Assembly (NCBI RefSeq): GCF_016741875.1
Contig: NZ_JAERRF010000009.1
Location: 370,922 to 434,921 of the forward strand
Reading direction: 5' to 3'
Source of the DNA: Streptomyces coffeae
GTDB taxonomy: Bacteria > Actinomycetota > Actinomycetes > Streptomycetales > Streptomycetaceae
DNA: 64,000 nucleotides
The position numbers and the translations under genes were made by a program. The notes under the pieces are model-generated. The model saw only the letters and a list, made by a program, of their open reading frames with translations. It ran no database searches and was not told the origin of the DNA. Positions 37,601 through 45,977 of the stretch are shown here, one piece after another (positions within the stretch are counted from its first letter, which is position 1; every line of letters starts with the position of its first letter).

Positions 37601-40600
37601 CCCGATCTGTGGGCCTCCGACGACCCGGGTGCGCTCCCGGCCGGAGAGACCGTCACCGGCAATCAGAACCTCACCCGGTTCGTCCGCGAAGGCTGCTTCG
37701 AGAACGGTCAGCCGCGTCGGTACGAGGACGTCAAGCGGCTCAACGACGGGCTGCGGGAGCGGGCCAGAGCGGCACTGCACGCCTATCTGTGCGCGATGGA
37801 CCGGGTGCCGCTGCCCGACGGCGAGTCCGTCTCCGAGCCGAGGCAGCTCAGTGAGGTGCTGCTGCTCGATGTCGAGGCCGGGCTGTGCGAGCGGACGACC
37901 CGGATCGAGGAGGCGATCGGCGCCGTCCAGCTGTTCATCCGGCGCGCCCAGCTCGGCCTGGAGCCCCGGTTCACCGTGACGCCCGCCTTCTCCCTGCTGT
38001 GGGAGCGGCGTTTCGCCGACTACCGGCGGTGGGAGACCTGCACCCGGCGGGAGCTCTACCGGGAGAACTGGATCGACTGGGAGGAGCTGGAAGAAGCCCG
38101 GCGCGGCGAAGGATTCCGTCTCCTGGAAGCCGAACTGCGGGGCGCCACGCTCACCGTGCCGCTGCCCGGCGGTCTGGAGCACTGGAGCGGAGGGCGGCCA
38201 CCCGTCCACCCGGGTCTGACGCCGCTCCAGGCGGACCGGCCCGCCGGGATCCAGGGACTCGACCCGGTCAGGGAGGGCCTCGATCTGCTGGGCACACCGG
38301 AGTGGTCCGCCACACCTTCCTGGCTGGCAGTGGTGGGGCTCTCCGCCGGCGGCGGAGGCGGCAACGGAAACAATGACAACGAGGGCGGCCAGGACGGCGA
38401 CGGGCCGCGGCTGACGGCGCGCGGGGAGTGCGATGGGGCCGGTGCTGATATACCGCTGTGGATCCAGGCCGCAGTGCGCCTGGGCACCCGGTTCATCCGG
38501 GTGGCCGCGGCCTGCGAGCCGCCCGCGGCCACGAAGTTCGCTCCCCGTCCGGCGGACGGTGCGGAGATCTGCTGCGCCGACTGCGGTGCCCCGCCGTCGG
38601 CGGTGGTCGACGAATACTACTTCTGGACGGTCGACGTCCGGCGCCATGAGGAGCAGGAACAGCAGGCGGAATGGCCCTGGCACCAGCCGGGCGAACTGCC
38701 CCGGCTGCTGCACTGGGACAGCGGGCGCGCCGTGCGCCTGGCATGGTGCCGGGTCCACAACGGCCGGTTCCTGCAACCACGGAGGTCGGCGGAGGCGGTC
38801 CGGGTCGGCGACGGGGACGGCAGCGGCGATCTGGAATGCGTGGGCCGCACCGCGGACTCGCTGACGTTCCGGGTGACCGGTGGTATCGCGCCACCACCGC
38901 ACCTGGGTGCCACGGCCGGTTTCCGCTACGACCTCCCTACGGATGCCGCCGTTCCGCTGCCGCTGGTGGTGGAGCCGGACGCAGACGACGCTCCCCGCTA
39001 CCCGGGCGGGCTGCCCGCGTACCCGTACTTCGCCTACCACGCGCCGGGCGCTCCGCTGGTGCCCGCCTCGCCTTTCGCTCCCGCCGTGACGGTCGCCGGG
39101 GCACTGCGGGCCCGCTGCCGGTTCGAGGCCGCCCTCAAGTGGTACGAACTGGCCTTCGCGCCGCTGTCCTCGGACTCCGACTGGCTGTACGGGACCGGGG
39201 ACGACGCCAGGCGGCGGTCGATCGTCCTGCACTACACCGAGACGCTTCTCCAGTGGGGCGACGCCGCGCTCCAGCGGGGTACGCCCGAAGCGTTCGGCCA
39301 TGCTCGGCTGCTGTTCGACACCGCGGCCAGGTTGCTCGGCGCCCGGCCCCGTACGATCAGGGCGGAAGCGGGCCGCGAACCGGACACCGTCACGGATTTT
39401 GTTCCGCTCGCCCCACCGCTCAATCCCCGCCTCCTCGCCCTCTACGACCGTACCGCCGACCGGCAGGGCCTGATCCGGGCCTGTCTCGACGCGCATCGGC
39501 TGCGCCGACCGGCCCTGCCCTACCCGGGTGCGCGGCCGGACGCGGGAAGGGCATCCGAGCGGCCCTGCCCGGACGATGCGGACTGGTGCGCGCCGCCCAG
39601 CCCGTACCGCTTTGTCTTCCTGGTGCAGAAGGCCGTGGAGCTGACCGGTGAGGTGCGCGCGCTCGGCACGGCGCTGCTCACCGCGTACGAGAAGGGCGAC
39701 GCCGAATACCTCGCCTCGCTGCGCGCCACCCAGGAGAGCCAGCTGCTGGCCCTCGCCTCGCAGGTCCGGCAGCAGCAGTGGCGGGAGGCCGACTGGCAGC
39801 TCCAGGCGCTGCGCAAGACCAAGGAGATGACGCAGACCCGCCGCAACTACTACGCCGCACTGGTCGAGCACGGCCTGATCAGCAAGGAGATCGAGTACGA
39901 CAACCTCACCGGAACGGGCCTCGCGCTGCGTACGGCGAGCAATGTCACCGAGGGCATCGCGCAGATCATGGGACTGATCCCGGACATGTTCGTGGGGTTC
40001 CCCTGCAACCAGATCCAGCCGCCGGTGGGCTCCAAGCTGGGCGGCGTGTTCTCGGCAGCGGCCCGGATCACCAACGGCCTCGCCGAGATCGCGAACACCA
40101 CAGCGGGGCTGCGGCTGACCCAGGCGGGCTGGGAACGGCGCGAGGAGGAGTGGCGCCACCAGGTGGAGGTCCTGGACATCGAACTGGAGCAGGTGGAGCG
40201 GCAGATCCTCGCGGCCGAGCGCCGCCGGGGCATCGCGCTGCGGGAGCTGGAGAGCCATCAGCGGCAGCTGGAACACTCCGTCGATGTCCAGGACTTCCTG
40301 CGCACCAGGTTCACCAGCCATGACCTGTATCTGTATCTCCAGCAGGAGACGGCGGCGCTGTACGACCAGTTGTACGAACTGGCCGGGCACGCGGCCCGGC
40401 AGGCGCAGCGGGCGTTCAACATCGAGCGGGGACACACCGCGCGCGACTTCCTACCGGTGGAGGACGGCCACGATCTGCGCGAGAGGCTCCTCGCCGGGGA
40501 GCGGCTCCAGCTCGCCCTGCGGCAAATGGAACACTCCTACCTCGACGAGAACCTCCGCGAGTACGAACTGACCAAGCACTTCTCGCTGCGACGGGACTTC

Positions 40601-41599
40601 CCCCTCCAGTTCCTGCTGCTCCAGGCCACCGGTGAGTGCGAATTCGAGCTCGCGGAGTGGATGTTCGATCAGGACTACGGCCACTACATGAGGCGGATCA
40701 GGAACGTCGGCCTCACCATCCCCTGTGTGGTCGGCCCGTACGCGGGAGTGCACTGCCGGCTGACGCTGCTCAGCAGCAGCACCCGGATCAGCCCCGAGCT
40801 GACCGCGCCGCCCGCGGAGTGCTGCGGGGAGGAGGGACCGGCCAACGGCTATCCGGCCCTGCCGGACGATCCGCGCGTCGTCAACGAATATCTCGCCACC
40901 GAAGCCATCGCCACCTCCACCGGGCAGAACGACACGGGCATGTTCGAGCTCAACTTCCGGGACGAGCGAAAGCTGCCCTTCGAATTCCGTGGTGCGGTGA
41001 GCCGGTGGCGCATCGAGATGCGCCCGCGGAACAACCAGTTCGACCTGGACACGGTGGCGGATGTCCTGCTCCATCTCAACTACACGGCGCGCGAGGGCGG
41101 GGATGCCCTGCGCCACGCGGCGGAAGAGGTCGCGGACCGCCATCTGCCCGGCTCCGGTCTGCGGTACTTCGACGTACGGCACGACATGACATCGGCCTGG
41201 CACGCCTTCCAGCGCCCACACGGGGAGGACCGGCACCACGAACTGACGCTGAGGCTCGGGCGGGGGATGTTCCCCTTCCTGCCGGGCGGCCCGGACGTAC
41301 GCGTCCGCCGTCTGGAGCTGTTCTTCGAGACGGCCGACCCGGTGCCCAGCGAACACCACCTGCTGCGCTTCACCCCCGCCCGCCCCCACGGGCATCACTC
41401 CGACGAACGGTGCCCCGCCACCGAGGTGCGCTGTGTGGCGGGCGCCGACTGGCCGGGCCTCTTCCACGGGGTCCTCCAGGACCCCGGTTTCGGCCCGCTG
41501 GTCCGCACCGGAGAAGGCGAGCTCGGCACCTTCTCCTTCCCCGCCCTGCTGCCGGAGGTGACGCGCATCCTGCTGTTGTGTGCGTATGAGGTGTGCTGA
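34460..41599 (+). CDS. Giant Tc-toxin A-like (neuraminidase-like/TcA) protein
   Basis: This frame is open for 2,379 codons. The N-terminal part has YLGITPEEAELLYG and FLARTGLSYCEFLELW, repeats typical of TcA shells. A PA14-like sugar-binding domain follows at about 675-830. A Gly/Asn/Asp-rich linker lies at about 1295-1318 and a CCADCG knuckle at about 1370. The end has long helices (about 1730-2080) and the TcB-binding region to 2379. TcA proteins form the pentameric pore that injects a toxin from the TcB-TcC cocoon. The GTG at 34460 lacks a ribosome site, and homologous sequence extends upstream in the same frame to about 34400, where the SpvB fragment ends. The protein may be made only by frameshift or not at all. 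Confidence 0.75.
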   Translation: MRAELAHEYLGITPEEAELLYGTGELPLWELYGFPAESVGDRPWTRIVVRLPEFLARTGLSYCEFLELWRSAYVRFCAYLPSDARDAADVRDVDVVRDDAAVRDEVHDCLPFPDCEPCHLTDYRIRFTDPQDPEQALRRLAVFIRLWRTLRALPGGGYGFAELRDICEVLGLFGAEGTVAPGFLRQLAAFQILRDDFRLALTDGSPPTPGETGERRTHLLALWVGPDASHWDWAVDELLDQVQWHARARHGCGCRPPEFRKLLAENLGPLSRLAGFDPGSAADTWSARPTHTLRFAEILGKIYASDFGIGEILFLFTTDDHLDGDDPFPLQPGNEALDSPLGLPDDETRFSLWDLRRALLAVEVSDEDAAVWSWDRISTTLRGEFGFTPPSGSPDPLLSLGTHFFPSVLETCGVPVPIADRQYRTGLPSADTAPLMWNTPPDGPFRYDRAAEQLWTQLPLTDEAVIAKLGRVRQLKPAEQTAVRELYFLPRADLVPFAFLFGNVAEAEERLLQEPDEGRRWAYFQRSFARAHARCRIIAEHLAGHVAEWTGRPGDNGGDDCGGADLAWTLLVHLYADENRALGPWESDSGERPDVTWPDQPTGGAFAALLGLTGTGLLGELAPEGGPTVWRELRGPMSAFGPAEDAAGVHIPTVLPGLDVTLSEAQKRFVSVRNGLALANPDGRPLGGAHGWTARWSGALLIDEEGGYTFRAGAPAPVGQPPDAAAAHRKRWRVSLRRGQRSWVLLSHDWPDETAPPDCSAPLTLRRGVYQLVIELAQPRPEFARPEDVCPATGGFEVTYAGPDSGGELVTIPYERLFHDRKDGPLDEGLCVRGAARSFLRGRFTSTLRDIRRTYQRAFKALLFTSRFELSAHPAADDGQSELGYLLAHTEDFTGTSYYRHGGGFRVHRAFLDVNFLPLKDNYRPPAPAQDRRVNPSPRRRQALFDWWERIFDYTVVRRDAATAPERPLWLLFHEAAENHPDDPAHLLRHMGVDLLHTPLVLRYFPGHQVSSGDLEDERWAIRVWHADTWIRALRRHFLVKDLRSARPDLWASDDPGALPAGETVTGNQNLTRFVREGCFENGQPRRYEDVKRLNDGLRERARAALHAYLCAMDRVPLPDGESVSEPRQLSEVLLLDVEAGLCERTTRIEEAIGAVQLFIRRAQLGLEPRFTVTPAFSLLWERRFADYRRWETCTRRELYRENWIDWEELEEARRGEGFRLLEAELRGATLTVPLPGGLEHWSGGRPPVHPGLTPLQADRPAGIQGLDPVREGLDLLGTPEWSATPSWLAVVGLSAGGGGGNGNNDNEGGQDGDGPRLTARGECDGAGADIPLWIQAAVRLGTRFIRVAAACEPPAATKFAPRPADGAEICCADCGAPPSAVVDEYYFWTVDVRRHEEQEQQAEWPWHQPGELPRLLHWDSGRAVRLAWCRVHNGRFLQPRRSAEAVRVGDGDGSGDLECVGRTADSLTFRVTGGIAPPPHLGATAGFRYDLPTDAAVPLPLVVEPDADDAPRYPGGLPAYPYFAYHAPGAPLVPASPFAPAVTVAGALRARCRFEAALKWYELAFAPLSSDSDWLYGTGDDARRRSIVLHYTETLLQWGDAALQRGTPEAFGHARLLFDTAARLLGARPRTIRAEAGREPDTVTDFVPLAPPLNPRLLALYDRTADRQGLIRACLDAHRLRRPALPYPGARPDAGRASERPCPDDADWCAPPSPYRFVFLVQKAVELTGEVRALGTALLTAYEKGDAEYLASLRATQESQLLALASQVRQQQWREADWQLQALRKTKEMTQTRRNYYAALVEHGLISKEIEYDNLTGTGLALRTASNVTEGIAQIMGLIPDMFVGFPCNQIQPPVGSKLGGVFSAAARITNGLAEIANTTAGLRLTQAGWERREEEWRHQVEVLDIELEQVERQILAAERRRGIALRELESHQRQLEHSVDVQDFLRTRFTSHDLYLYLQQETAALYDQLYELAGHAARQAQRAFNIERGHTARDFLPVEDGHDLRERLLAGERLQLALRQMEHSYLDENLREYELTKHFSLRRDFPLQFLLLQATGECEFELAEWMFDQDYGHYMRRIRNVGLTIPCVVGPYAGVHCRLTLLSSSTRISPELTAPPAECCGEEGPANGYPALPDDPRVVNEYLATEAIATSTGQNDTGMFELNFRDERKLPFEFRGAVSRWRIEMRPRNNQFDLDTVADVLLHLNYTAREGGDALRHAAEEVADRHLPGSGLRYFDVRHDMTSAWHAFQRPHGEDRHHELTLRLGRGMFPFLPGGPDVRVRRLELFFETADPVPSEHHLLRFTPARPHGHHSDERCPATEVRCVAGADWPGLFHGVLQDPGFGPLVRTGEGELGTFSFPALLPEVTRILLLCAYEVC

Positions 41600-41661
41600 C
41601 CGGGCGGATCCCCGCTCATTCGGCAGGAGCTTGTGGTGTCGCACCCGCACCGGGACGATCG

Positions 41662-42243
41662 TCAGGGTTGCCGCCGGCGGTCGCCTTGCTTCGCCCGCCG
41701 TCGAGAGAGGGCCAGTCTGCGTCTCTCCCGGTCGATGTCGGTGATGACGACCGTGACCTCGTCGCCGAGCCGGACAACATCCTCCGGAGCCGCCACGGGC
41801 GCCGAGGCGAGCTCGCGGTTGTGCACCAGTCCCTCGATTCCCTTGGCGACCTCGACGAAGGCACCGAACGGAATCAGCTTGGTGACCCGTCCGGGCAGTT
41901 CCTGACCCACCACGACACGATCGGCGAAGGTCTGGAAGGGGTCCGGTCGGGTCGCTCGCAAGGACAGCCTGGCCTCCGCGTTCCATGTGTCGAACGCAAG
42001 GAACTCACACGTCACGCGCTGTCCGACCGCAACGACGTCCGAAGCCGATTCGATGCGCAGCCAGGACAGTTCGGGGATCGTGATCAGGCCGACTCCGGGA
42101 AAGACCGGATGGTCGGGGCCGTCGTCCAGCGCCACGAACACGCCGAACCGTTCGAGGGCCGCGACGGTGCCGGAAAGGAGCTCACCGGGGCTCAGTGATT
42201 CCAGGAACATCCGCAGCTCGGGGGGTTCAAGCGGTCCGCCCAT
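41662..42243 (-). CDS. Two-domain S1 RNA-binding protein
   Basis: The 193-residue protein starts at the ATG at 42243 (GGAG six bases before). It carries two S1 folds: SPGELLSGTVAALERFGVFV (about 15-85) and VVVGQELPGRVTKLIPFGAF (about 110-180), the latter with the classic GLVHNREL. Such proteins bind single-stranded RNA; short two-domain versions are common in Streptomyces and not functionally defined. It is convergent with the TcA-like gene, leaving 62 bases between them. Confidence 0.85.
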   Translation of the reverse strand: MGGPLEPPELRMFLESLSPGELLSGTVAALERFGVFVALDDGPDHPVFPGVGLITIPELSWLRIESASDVVAVGQRVTCEFLAFDTWNAEARLSLRATRPDPFQTFADRVVVGQELPGRVTKLIPFGAFVEVAKGIEGLVHNRELASAPVAAPEDVVRLGDEVTVVITDIDRERRRLALSRRRAKQGDRRRQP

Positions 42244-42326
42244 GGTCTCCAGCCTGCCATGAGGGACGGTGGGCTGTGCAGCGCCCACGGCCACGGAGAT
42301 GTACCGACCGGGCCGTGGCTGCCGCA

Positions 42327-42353
42327 CCCGGTGTGCGCGAGACGCACACCGGG
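42327..42353. terminator. Hairpin between the dioxygenase remnant and the S1 gene
   Basis: CCCGGTGTGCG and its exact complement form an 11-bp stem around a CGAGA loop. It lies just beyond the 3' end of the leftward TauD remnant and upstream of the S1 gene, so it probably once ended the dioxygenase transcript. Confidence 0.7.
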
Positions 42354-42388
42354 CGGGCACCCTCATGGTGCGGGAGGACGGTGGACCG

Positions 42389-43159
42389 TCAGGCGGCTGC
42401 CGGGGTGTAGTGGTTGGCCTCATCGCCTTCGAGGACGTAAGCGCGCTCGCCGTCCACACCGACCGGGGCGTCGCCCGCGACGGTCACGCGGTGCAGCAGG
42501 CGCGGGAGGTCGCCGTAGTCGTCGGGGGCGTAGTGCTGGGTGATGCGGTTGTCGAAGACCACCACATCGCCCGGGGACCAGGCGATGCGCACGATGTTCT
42601 CGGGGCGGACCACAGAGGACTGGAAGATCCGCAGCAGATCACGGGACGCGGACGGGCCGAGGCCGAGGAGACTTTGAGCGAAGCCGCCGATGAACAGACC
42701 GCGCTCGCCGCTCTCGGGGTGGACACGGATGACCGGGTGGGCGGTCCGGTACTTCCGGGAGATGAACCGCTCGCGGTGTTCGGCCGCCTTGGTGTTCCGG
42801 GGTGGCGCGGCGTAGTCGTAGTCGTTGGTGTGCACGGCCCACAGCCTGTCGGCCAGCTCGCGCAGCGGCTGGGGCAGGTCCCGGTAGGCGGCGCCCGTGT
42901 TGGCGATGAGAGTGTTGCCGCCGTAGGGCGGGACCACGATGCCGCGCAGGGTGGACACCTTCGGTGGGGTACGGACGAAGGTGACGTCCGTGTGCCAGCG
43001 GTTGGCGCGGATACCCTCCTCGGCGTCCACGGCAGCACGCTGGGCTGCCCCTCGACGGACGGCACCGTGGGGTGTGCGGTGGTCAACTCGCCGAAAAGGG
43101 AGGCGAAGCGGAGCTGGGCGGCGTCGTCCAGGTGCTGGTCACGTTTCAGATCGAGCGGG
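42389..43159 (-). pseudogene. Frameshifted, 5'-truncated TauD/TfdA-type dioxygenase
   Basis: The main frame (42389-43030) encodes the iron-binding NRWHTDVTFV and the later QHYAPDDYGD of Fe(II)/2-oxoglutarate taurine-type dioxygenases. The preceding part, RDQHLDDAAQLRFASLFGEL and PTVPSVEGQPSVLP, is in another frame, so a frameshift lies near 43030. The first 50-70 residues of the family are missing. The enzyme normally releases sulfite from taurine or alkyl sulfonates. It lies next to the remnant of a flavin monooxygenase of similar use. Confidence 0.8.
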
Positions 43160-43645
43160 TCACACGGGGCTCCTCTCGCTTCCGGCGGCTCCGGCGGCGG
43201 CTACCGGTGGCACGGCGGGCCGGGGCAGGCCGTAGTGGTCCGCAGGGTGCCGCCGGTGTACTCGGTACGGAACAGACCGCGTCGCTGGAGGACCGGGACG
43301 ACGTGGTCCACGAAGTCCTCGAGTCCACCGGGCAGATGGGGCGGCATGATGTTGAATCCGTCGGCGGCGCCTTCGGTGAACCACTCCTCCAGCTCATCGG
43401 CGATCTGGTCGGGGTGCCCGCGAAGACGCGGTGGCCGCGGCCGCCGCCGAGCCGGGCGATCAGCTCCCGCAGGGTGAGGCCGTCGCGGCGGGCGAGTTCG
43501 GCGACGAGGGTGAAGCGGCTCTTGTTGCCGTTGATGTCCCGCTCCTCCGGGAGCTCGGGGAGCGGGCCGTCGAGCGGGAGGCCGGTCAGATCGGTGCCCA
43601 GCATCCCGGAGAGCTGCTGCACACCGTACCTGAGCGCCCTGACGC
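43160..43645 (-). pseudogene. Fragment of a DszA/NtaA-type flavin monooxygenase
   Basis: Only the C-terminal third is present. LPLDGPLPELPEERDINGNK and LRELIARLGGGRGHRVFAGT lie in one frame, then PDQIADELEEWFTEGAADGF and FVDHVVPVLQRRGLF in a second, and the final YGLPRPAVPP in a third, ending at 43160. This is the bacterial-luciferase-like family that oxidises sulfones, nitrilotriacetate or similar compounds with FMNH2. At least two frameshifts and loss of the N-terminal two thirds make it inactive. The limits given are approximate. Confidence 0.75.
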
Positions 43646-43753
43646 AACCAGCCAGCGGGGACAGCGGCCCGGCCCGTGACATCACAAGAATCACACAAGG
43701 TCGCTCCCTACCGTCCGATGGCCGGTGACACCCAACTGATGGAGGTTCGGCAC

Positions 43754-45277
43754 ATGTTCACCAGCCGTCGTGGCTCACGTACGGCCATCATCGCCGTGTG
43801 CGCGCTCCTGGCGATCGCGCTGTTGGCCTCGTGCACCAGAGCAACGAACACAGCGAGCGGTGAGACCTCCGCCGCTGACAACGCCGCGAGTTCTGCCCAG
43901 AAGCCCAACATCGTCTACGTTCTCACCGACGATCTGGCGTGGAACCTCGTGAAGTACATGCCGCATGTGCGGCAGATGGAGAAGGAGGGGACGACCTTCA
44001 CGAACTTCTTCGCCACCGACTCCCTGTGCTGCCCTTCGCGTTCGTCCACCCTGACCGGTCAGTACCCCCACAACACGGGGGTCTTCACCAACACCGGGGA
44101 CGACGGCGGTTACCGCGCGTTCTTGAAGAACGGAAACGAGTCGAAGACCTTCGGCCCCACGTTGCAACACGCCGGCTACCGGACCGGGTTCATGGGGAAG
44201 TATCTGAACGGGTACCAGCCGGTCGACAGGAACGGTTCGCCCGGACGCGTCCCCTCCGGCTGGGACGAGTGGGATGTCGCGGGCCATGGATACGAGGAGT
44301 ACGACTACGACCTCAACGAGAACGGCAAGGCCGTGCACTACGGCAAGGATCCCCAGGACTACCTGACGGACGTGCTGTCGAAGAAGGCGACGTCATTCGT
44401 CGACGCCTCGGCGAAGGCGAAGAAGCCGTTCCTGCTGGAGGTGGCGACCTTCGCACCACATGGCCCGGCCACCCCCGCTCCGCGGCACGAGGACAGCTTC
44501 CCCGACGTCAAGGCTCCCCGGACGGATGCCTACGACCAGGCGACCCGGAATGCGCCGGAGTGGCAGAAGACATTGACGCCGCTGAGGCCGAAGGAGAAGG
44601 AGGAGATCGACCGGAAGTTCGCCAAGCGGGTGCGCTCCGTGCAGGCGGTCGACGAGATGATCGGCCGTCTGGAGAGCACACTCAAGGCCCGGGGAGTGGC
44701 CGACAACACCTACATCGTCTTCGGCTCGGACAACGGCTTCCACATGGGCGAGCACCAACTCCGGCCGGGGAAGCAGACCGCCTACGACACCGATGTCAAG
44801 GTGCCGATGATGGTCACGGGACCTGGTGTTCCGTCCGGTGAGCGCGTTGCGCGGCTCGCGGAGAACGTCGATATCAACCCCACGTTCCAGGAACTCGCGG
44901 GCCTGGACCCGCCCTCGACCGTGGACGGGCGCAGTCTCGCCGGGCTGATGCGCGGGAAGCGCGAGGACGACTGGCGCAAGTCCGTACTCGTCGAGCATCA
45001 TCAGGCGGCCTCCAAGCGGGGGGATCCCGACGCGGCGCCCAGCAACGCCGGAAACCCACCGACGTACGAGGCGGTCCGGACGGCCGACTCGCTCTACGTC
45101 GAATACACCGACGGGCAGACGGAGTTCTATGAGATGGGGTCCGACCCCGACCAGATGAACAACCGGGCGGCATCGCTCCCGGAGGAACAACGCGCCGCCC
45201 TGCACCGCACCCTCACAGCACTCCAGCACTGCAAGGGTGCGGAGAGCTGCCGGGCCGCGTCCGGCGCCGACTCCTAG
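43754..45277 (+). CDS. Sulfatase lipoprotein (formylglycine-dependent)
   Basis: The 507-residue product starts at the ATG at 43754 after GGAGG; longer in-frame starts exist but would precede the signal. The N-terminus is a lipoprotein signal ending LLASC (Cys27). The enzyme part opens NIVYVLTDDLAWN (metal Asp59/Asp60) and has the maturation motif CCPSR, with Cys93 the residue converted to formylglycine. A late SDNGFHMGEHQL supplies further metal ligands. It should remove sulfate esters from extracellular substrates. The two broken sulfonate-type genes beside it suggest a former sulfur-scavenging cluster. Confidence 0.88.
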   Translation: MFTSRRGSRTAIIAVCALLAIALLASCTRATNTASGETSAADNAASSAQKPNIVYVLTDDLAWNLVKYMPHVRQMEKEGTTFTNFFATDSLCCPSRSSTLTGQYPHNTGVFTNTGDDGGYRAFLKNGNESKTFGPTLQHAGYRTGFMGKYLNGYQPVDRNGSPGRVPSGWDEWDVAGHGYEEYDYDLNENGKAVHYGKDPQDYLTDVLSKKATSFVDASAKAKKPFLLEVATFAPHGPATPAPRHEDSFPDVKAPRTDAYDQATRNAPEWQKTLTPLRPKEKEEIDRKFAKRVRSVQAVDEMIGRLESTLKARGVADNTYIVFGSDNGFHMGEHQLRPGKQTAYDTDVKVPMMVTGPGVPSGERVARLAENVDINPTFQELAGLDPPSTVDGRSLAGLMRGKREDDWRKSVLVEHHQAASKRGDPDAAPSNAGNPPTYEAVRTADSLYVEYTDGQTEFYEMGSDPDQMNNRAASLPEEQRAALHRTLTALQHCKGAESCRAASGADS

Positions 45278-45286
45278 CCAACGGCT

Positions 45287-45333
45287 CGTTCCCGGCGCGT
45301 CGGGCCACACGCCGGCCCAGCGCGCCGGGAACG
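45287..45333 (+). terminator. Hairpin after the sulfatase gene
   Basis: CGTTCCCGGCGCG (45287-45299) pairs exactly with 45321-45333, and inner GGGCC/GGCCC pairs extend the stem. It begins nine bases after the sulfatase stop, so it is very likely its terminator. Confidence 0.8.
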
Positions 45334-45399
45334 GCGGCACAATCCCAGCGGCGCGCCCTCATCGCGGCGCGCCGCGCCCGCTCAGGTCCCCGGTGCGTT

Positions 45400-45819
45400 C
45401 TGCTGGAGGGCACGGGCACGGGCGCGCTCGGGGTAGGCCGCAAGGAGTACGCCATCACCGAGGACGGCAAGGCCGAGCTGCGGAGCTGGCTGACCGGCAC
45501 ACCACCCACCACGACCCGCCGCAGCGACACCCTGCTGCGCGTATTCTTCCTCGGTCGGCTCACCCGGCTGGAGGCCGTCACCTACCTGGAGGCCGAGGCA
45601 TCCCGCGCCGCCGCGCGCCGCACCGCCTTCCAAGAGATGGAGGAGTCCATCGACTGGGACGAGGGCCCGCTGTCGGTCTACGGCCGGATCGTCCTGGAGT
45701 ACGGCGTGCGGCAGTCCGTCATGCACGAGGACTGGGCCCGCTGGGCCGCCGAGCATGTCGGCGCCCTCGACGAGAGCGCGGATGCCCCGCCGCCCGGACC
45801 CGAGGCACCGGCGCCCTAG
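45400..45819 (+). pseudogene. PadR-family regulator lacking its DNA-binding N-terminus
   Basis: The frame reads VGRKEYAITEDGKAELRSWL, the end of a PadR winged helix, then the all-helical C-terminal domain (LEAEASRAAARRTAFQEMEE, SVMHEDWARW) to a stop at 45819. The recognition helix and the start codon region are absent; upstream in-frame sequence is unrelated. With dimerisation but no DNA-binding region it should be inactive. The 5' boundary is approximate. Confidence 0.65.
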
Positions 45820-45930
45820 CCGAGCGATCCCGAGGCTTTTGTCATCCGGCCCTGGACACTCAACGAGGTCCACGCGTTCGAGGAAGGCGGTCGGCCCCGC
45901 CGTCTCTGGCGTATCACCCGGAAGACGGGA

Positions 45931-45961
45931 ATCCGCCTGCCCCCGGCGGGGGCAGGCGGAT
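45931..45961 (-). terminator. Hairpin after the NHL-repeat gene
   Basis: A perfect 14-bp stem (45931-45944 with 45948-45961) with a three-base GGC loop lies 17 bases beyond the stop of the leftward NHL-repeat gene. It may also end transcripts entering from the PadR remnant. Confidence 0.8.
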
Positions 45962-45977
45962 CCGGCTGATGGTGTCG

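Noticed and set aside
35297..40435. A 1,712-codon open frame antisense to the TcA-like gene
   Set aside because: It mirrors the codon phase of the sense gene in GC-rich DNA, has no recognisable domain and is Val/Gln/Gly-rich in the way typical of shadow frames.
41600..41661. Terminator between the TcA-like and S1 genes
   Set aside because: No inverted repeat of useful length is visible in the 62-base gap.
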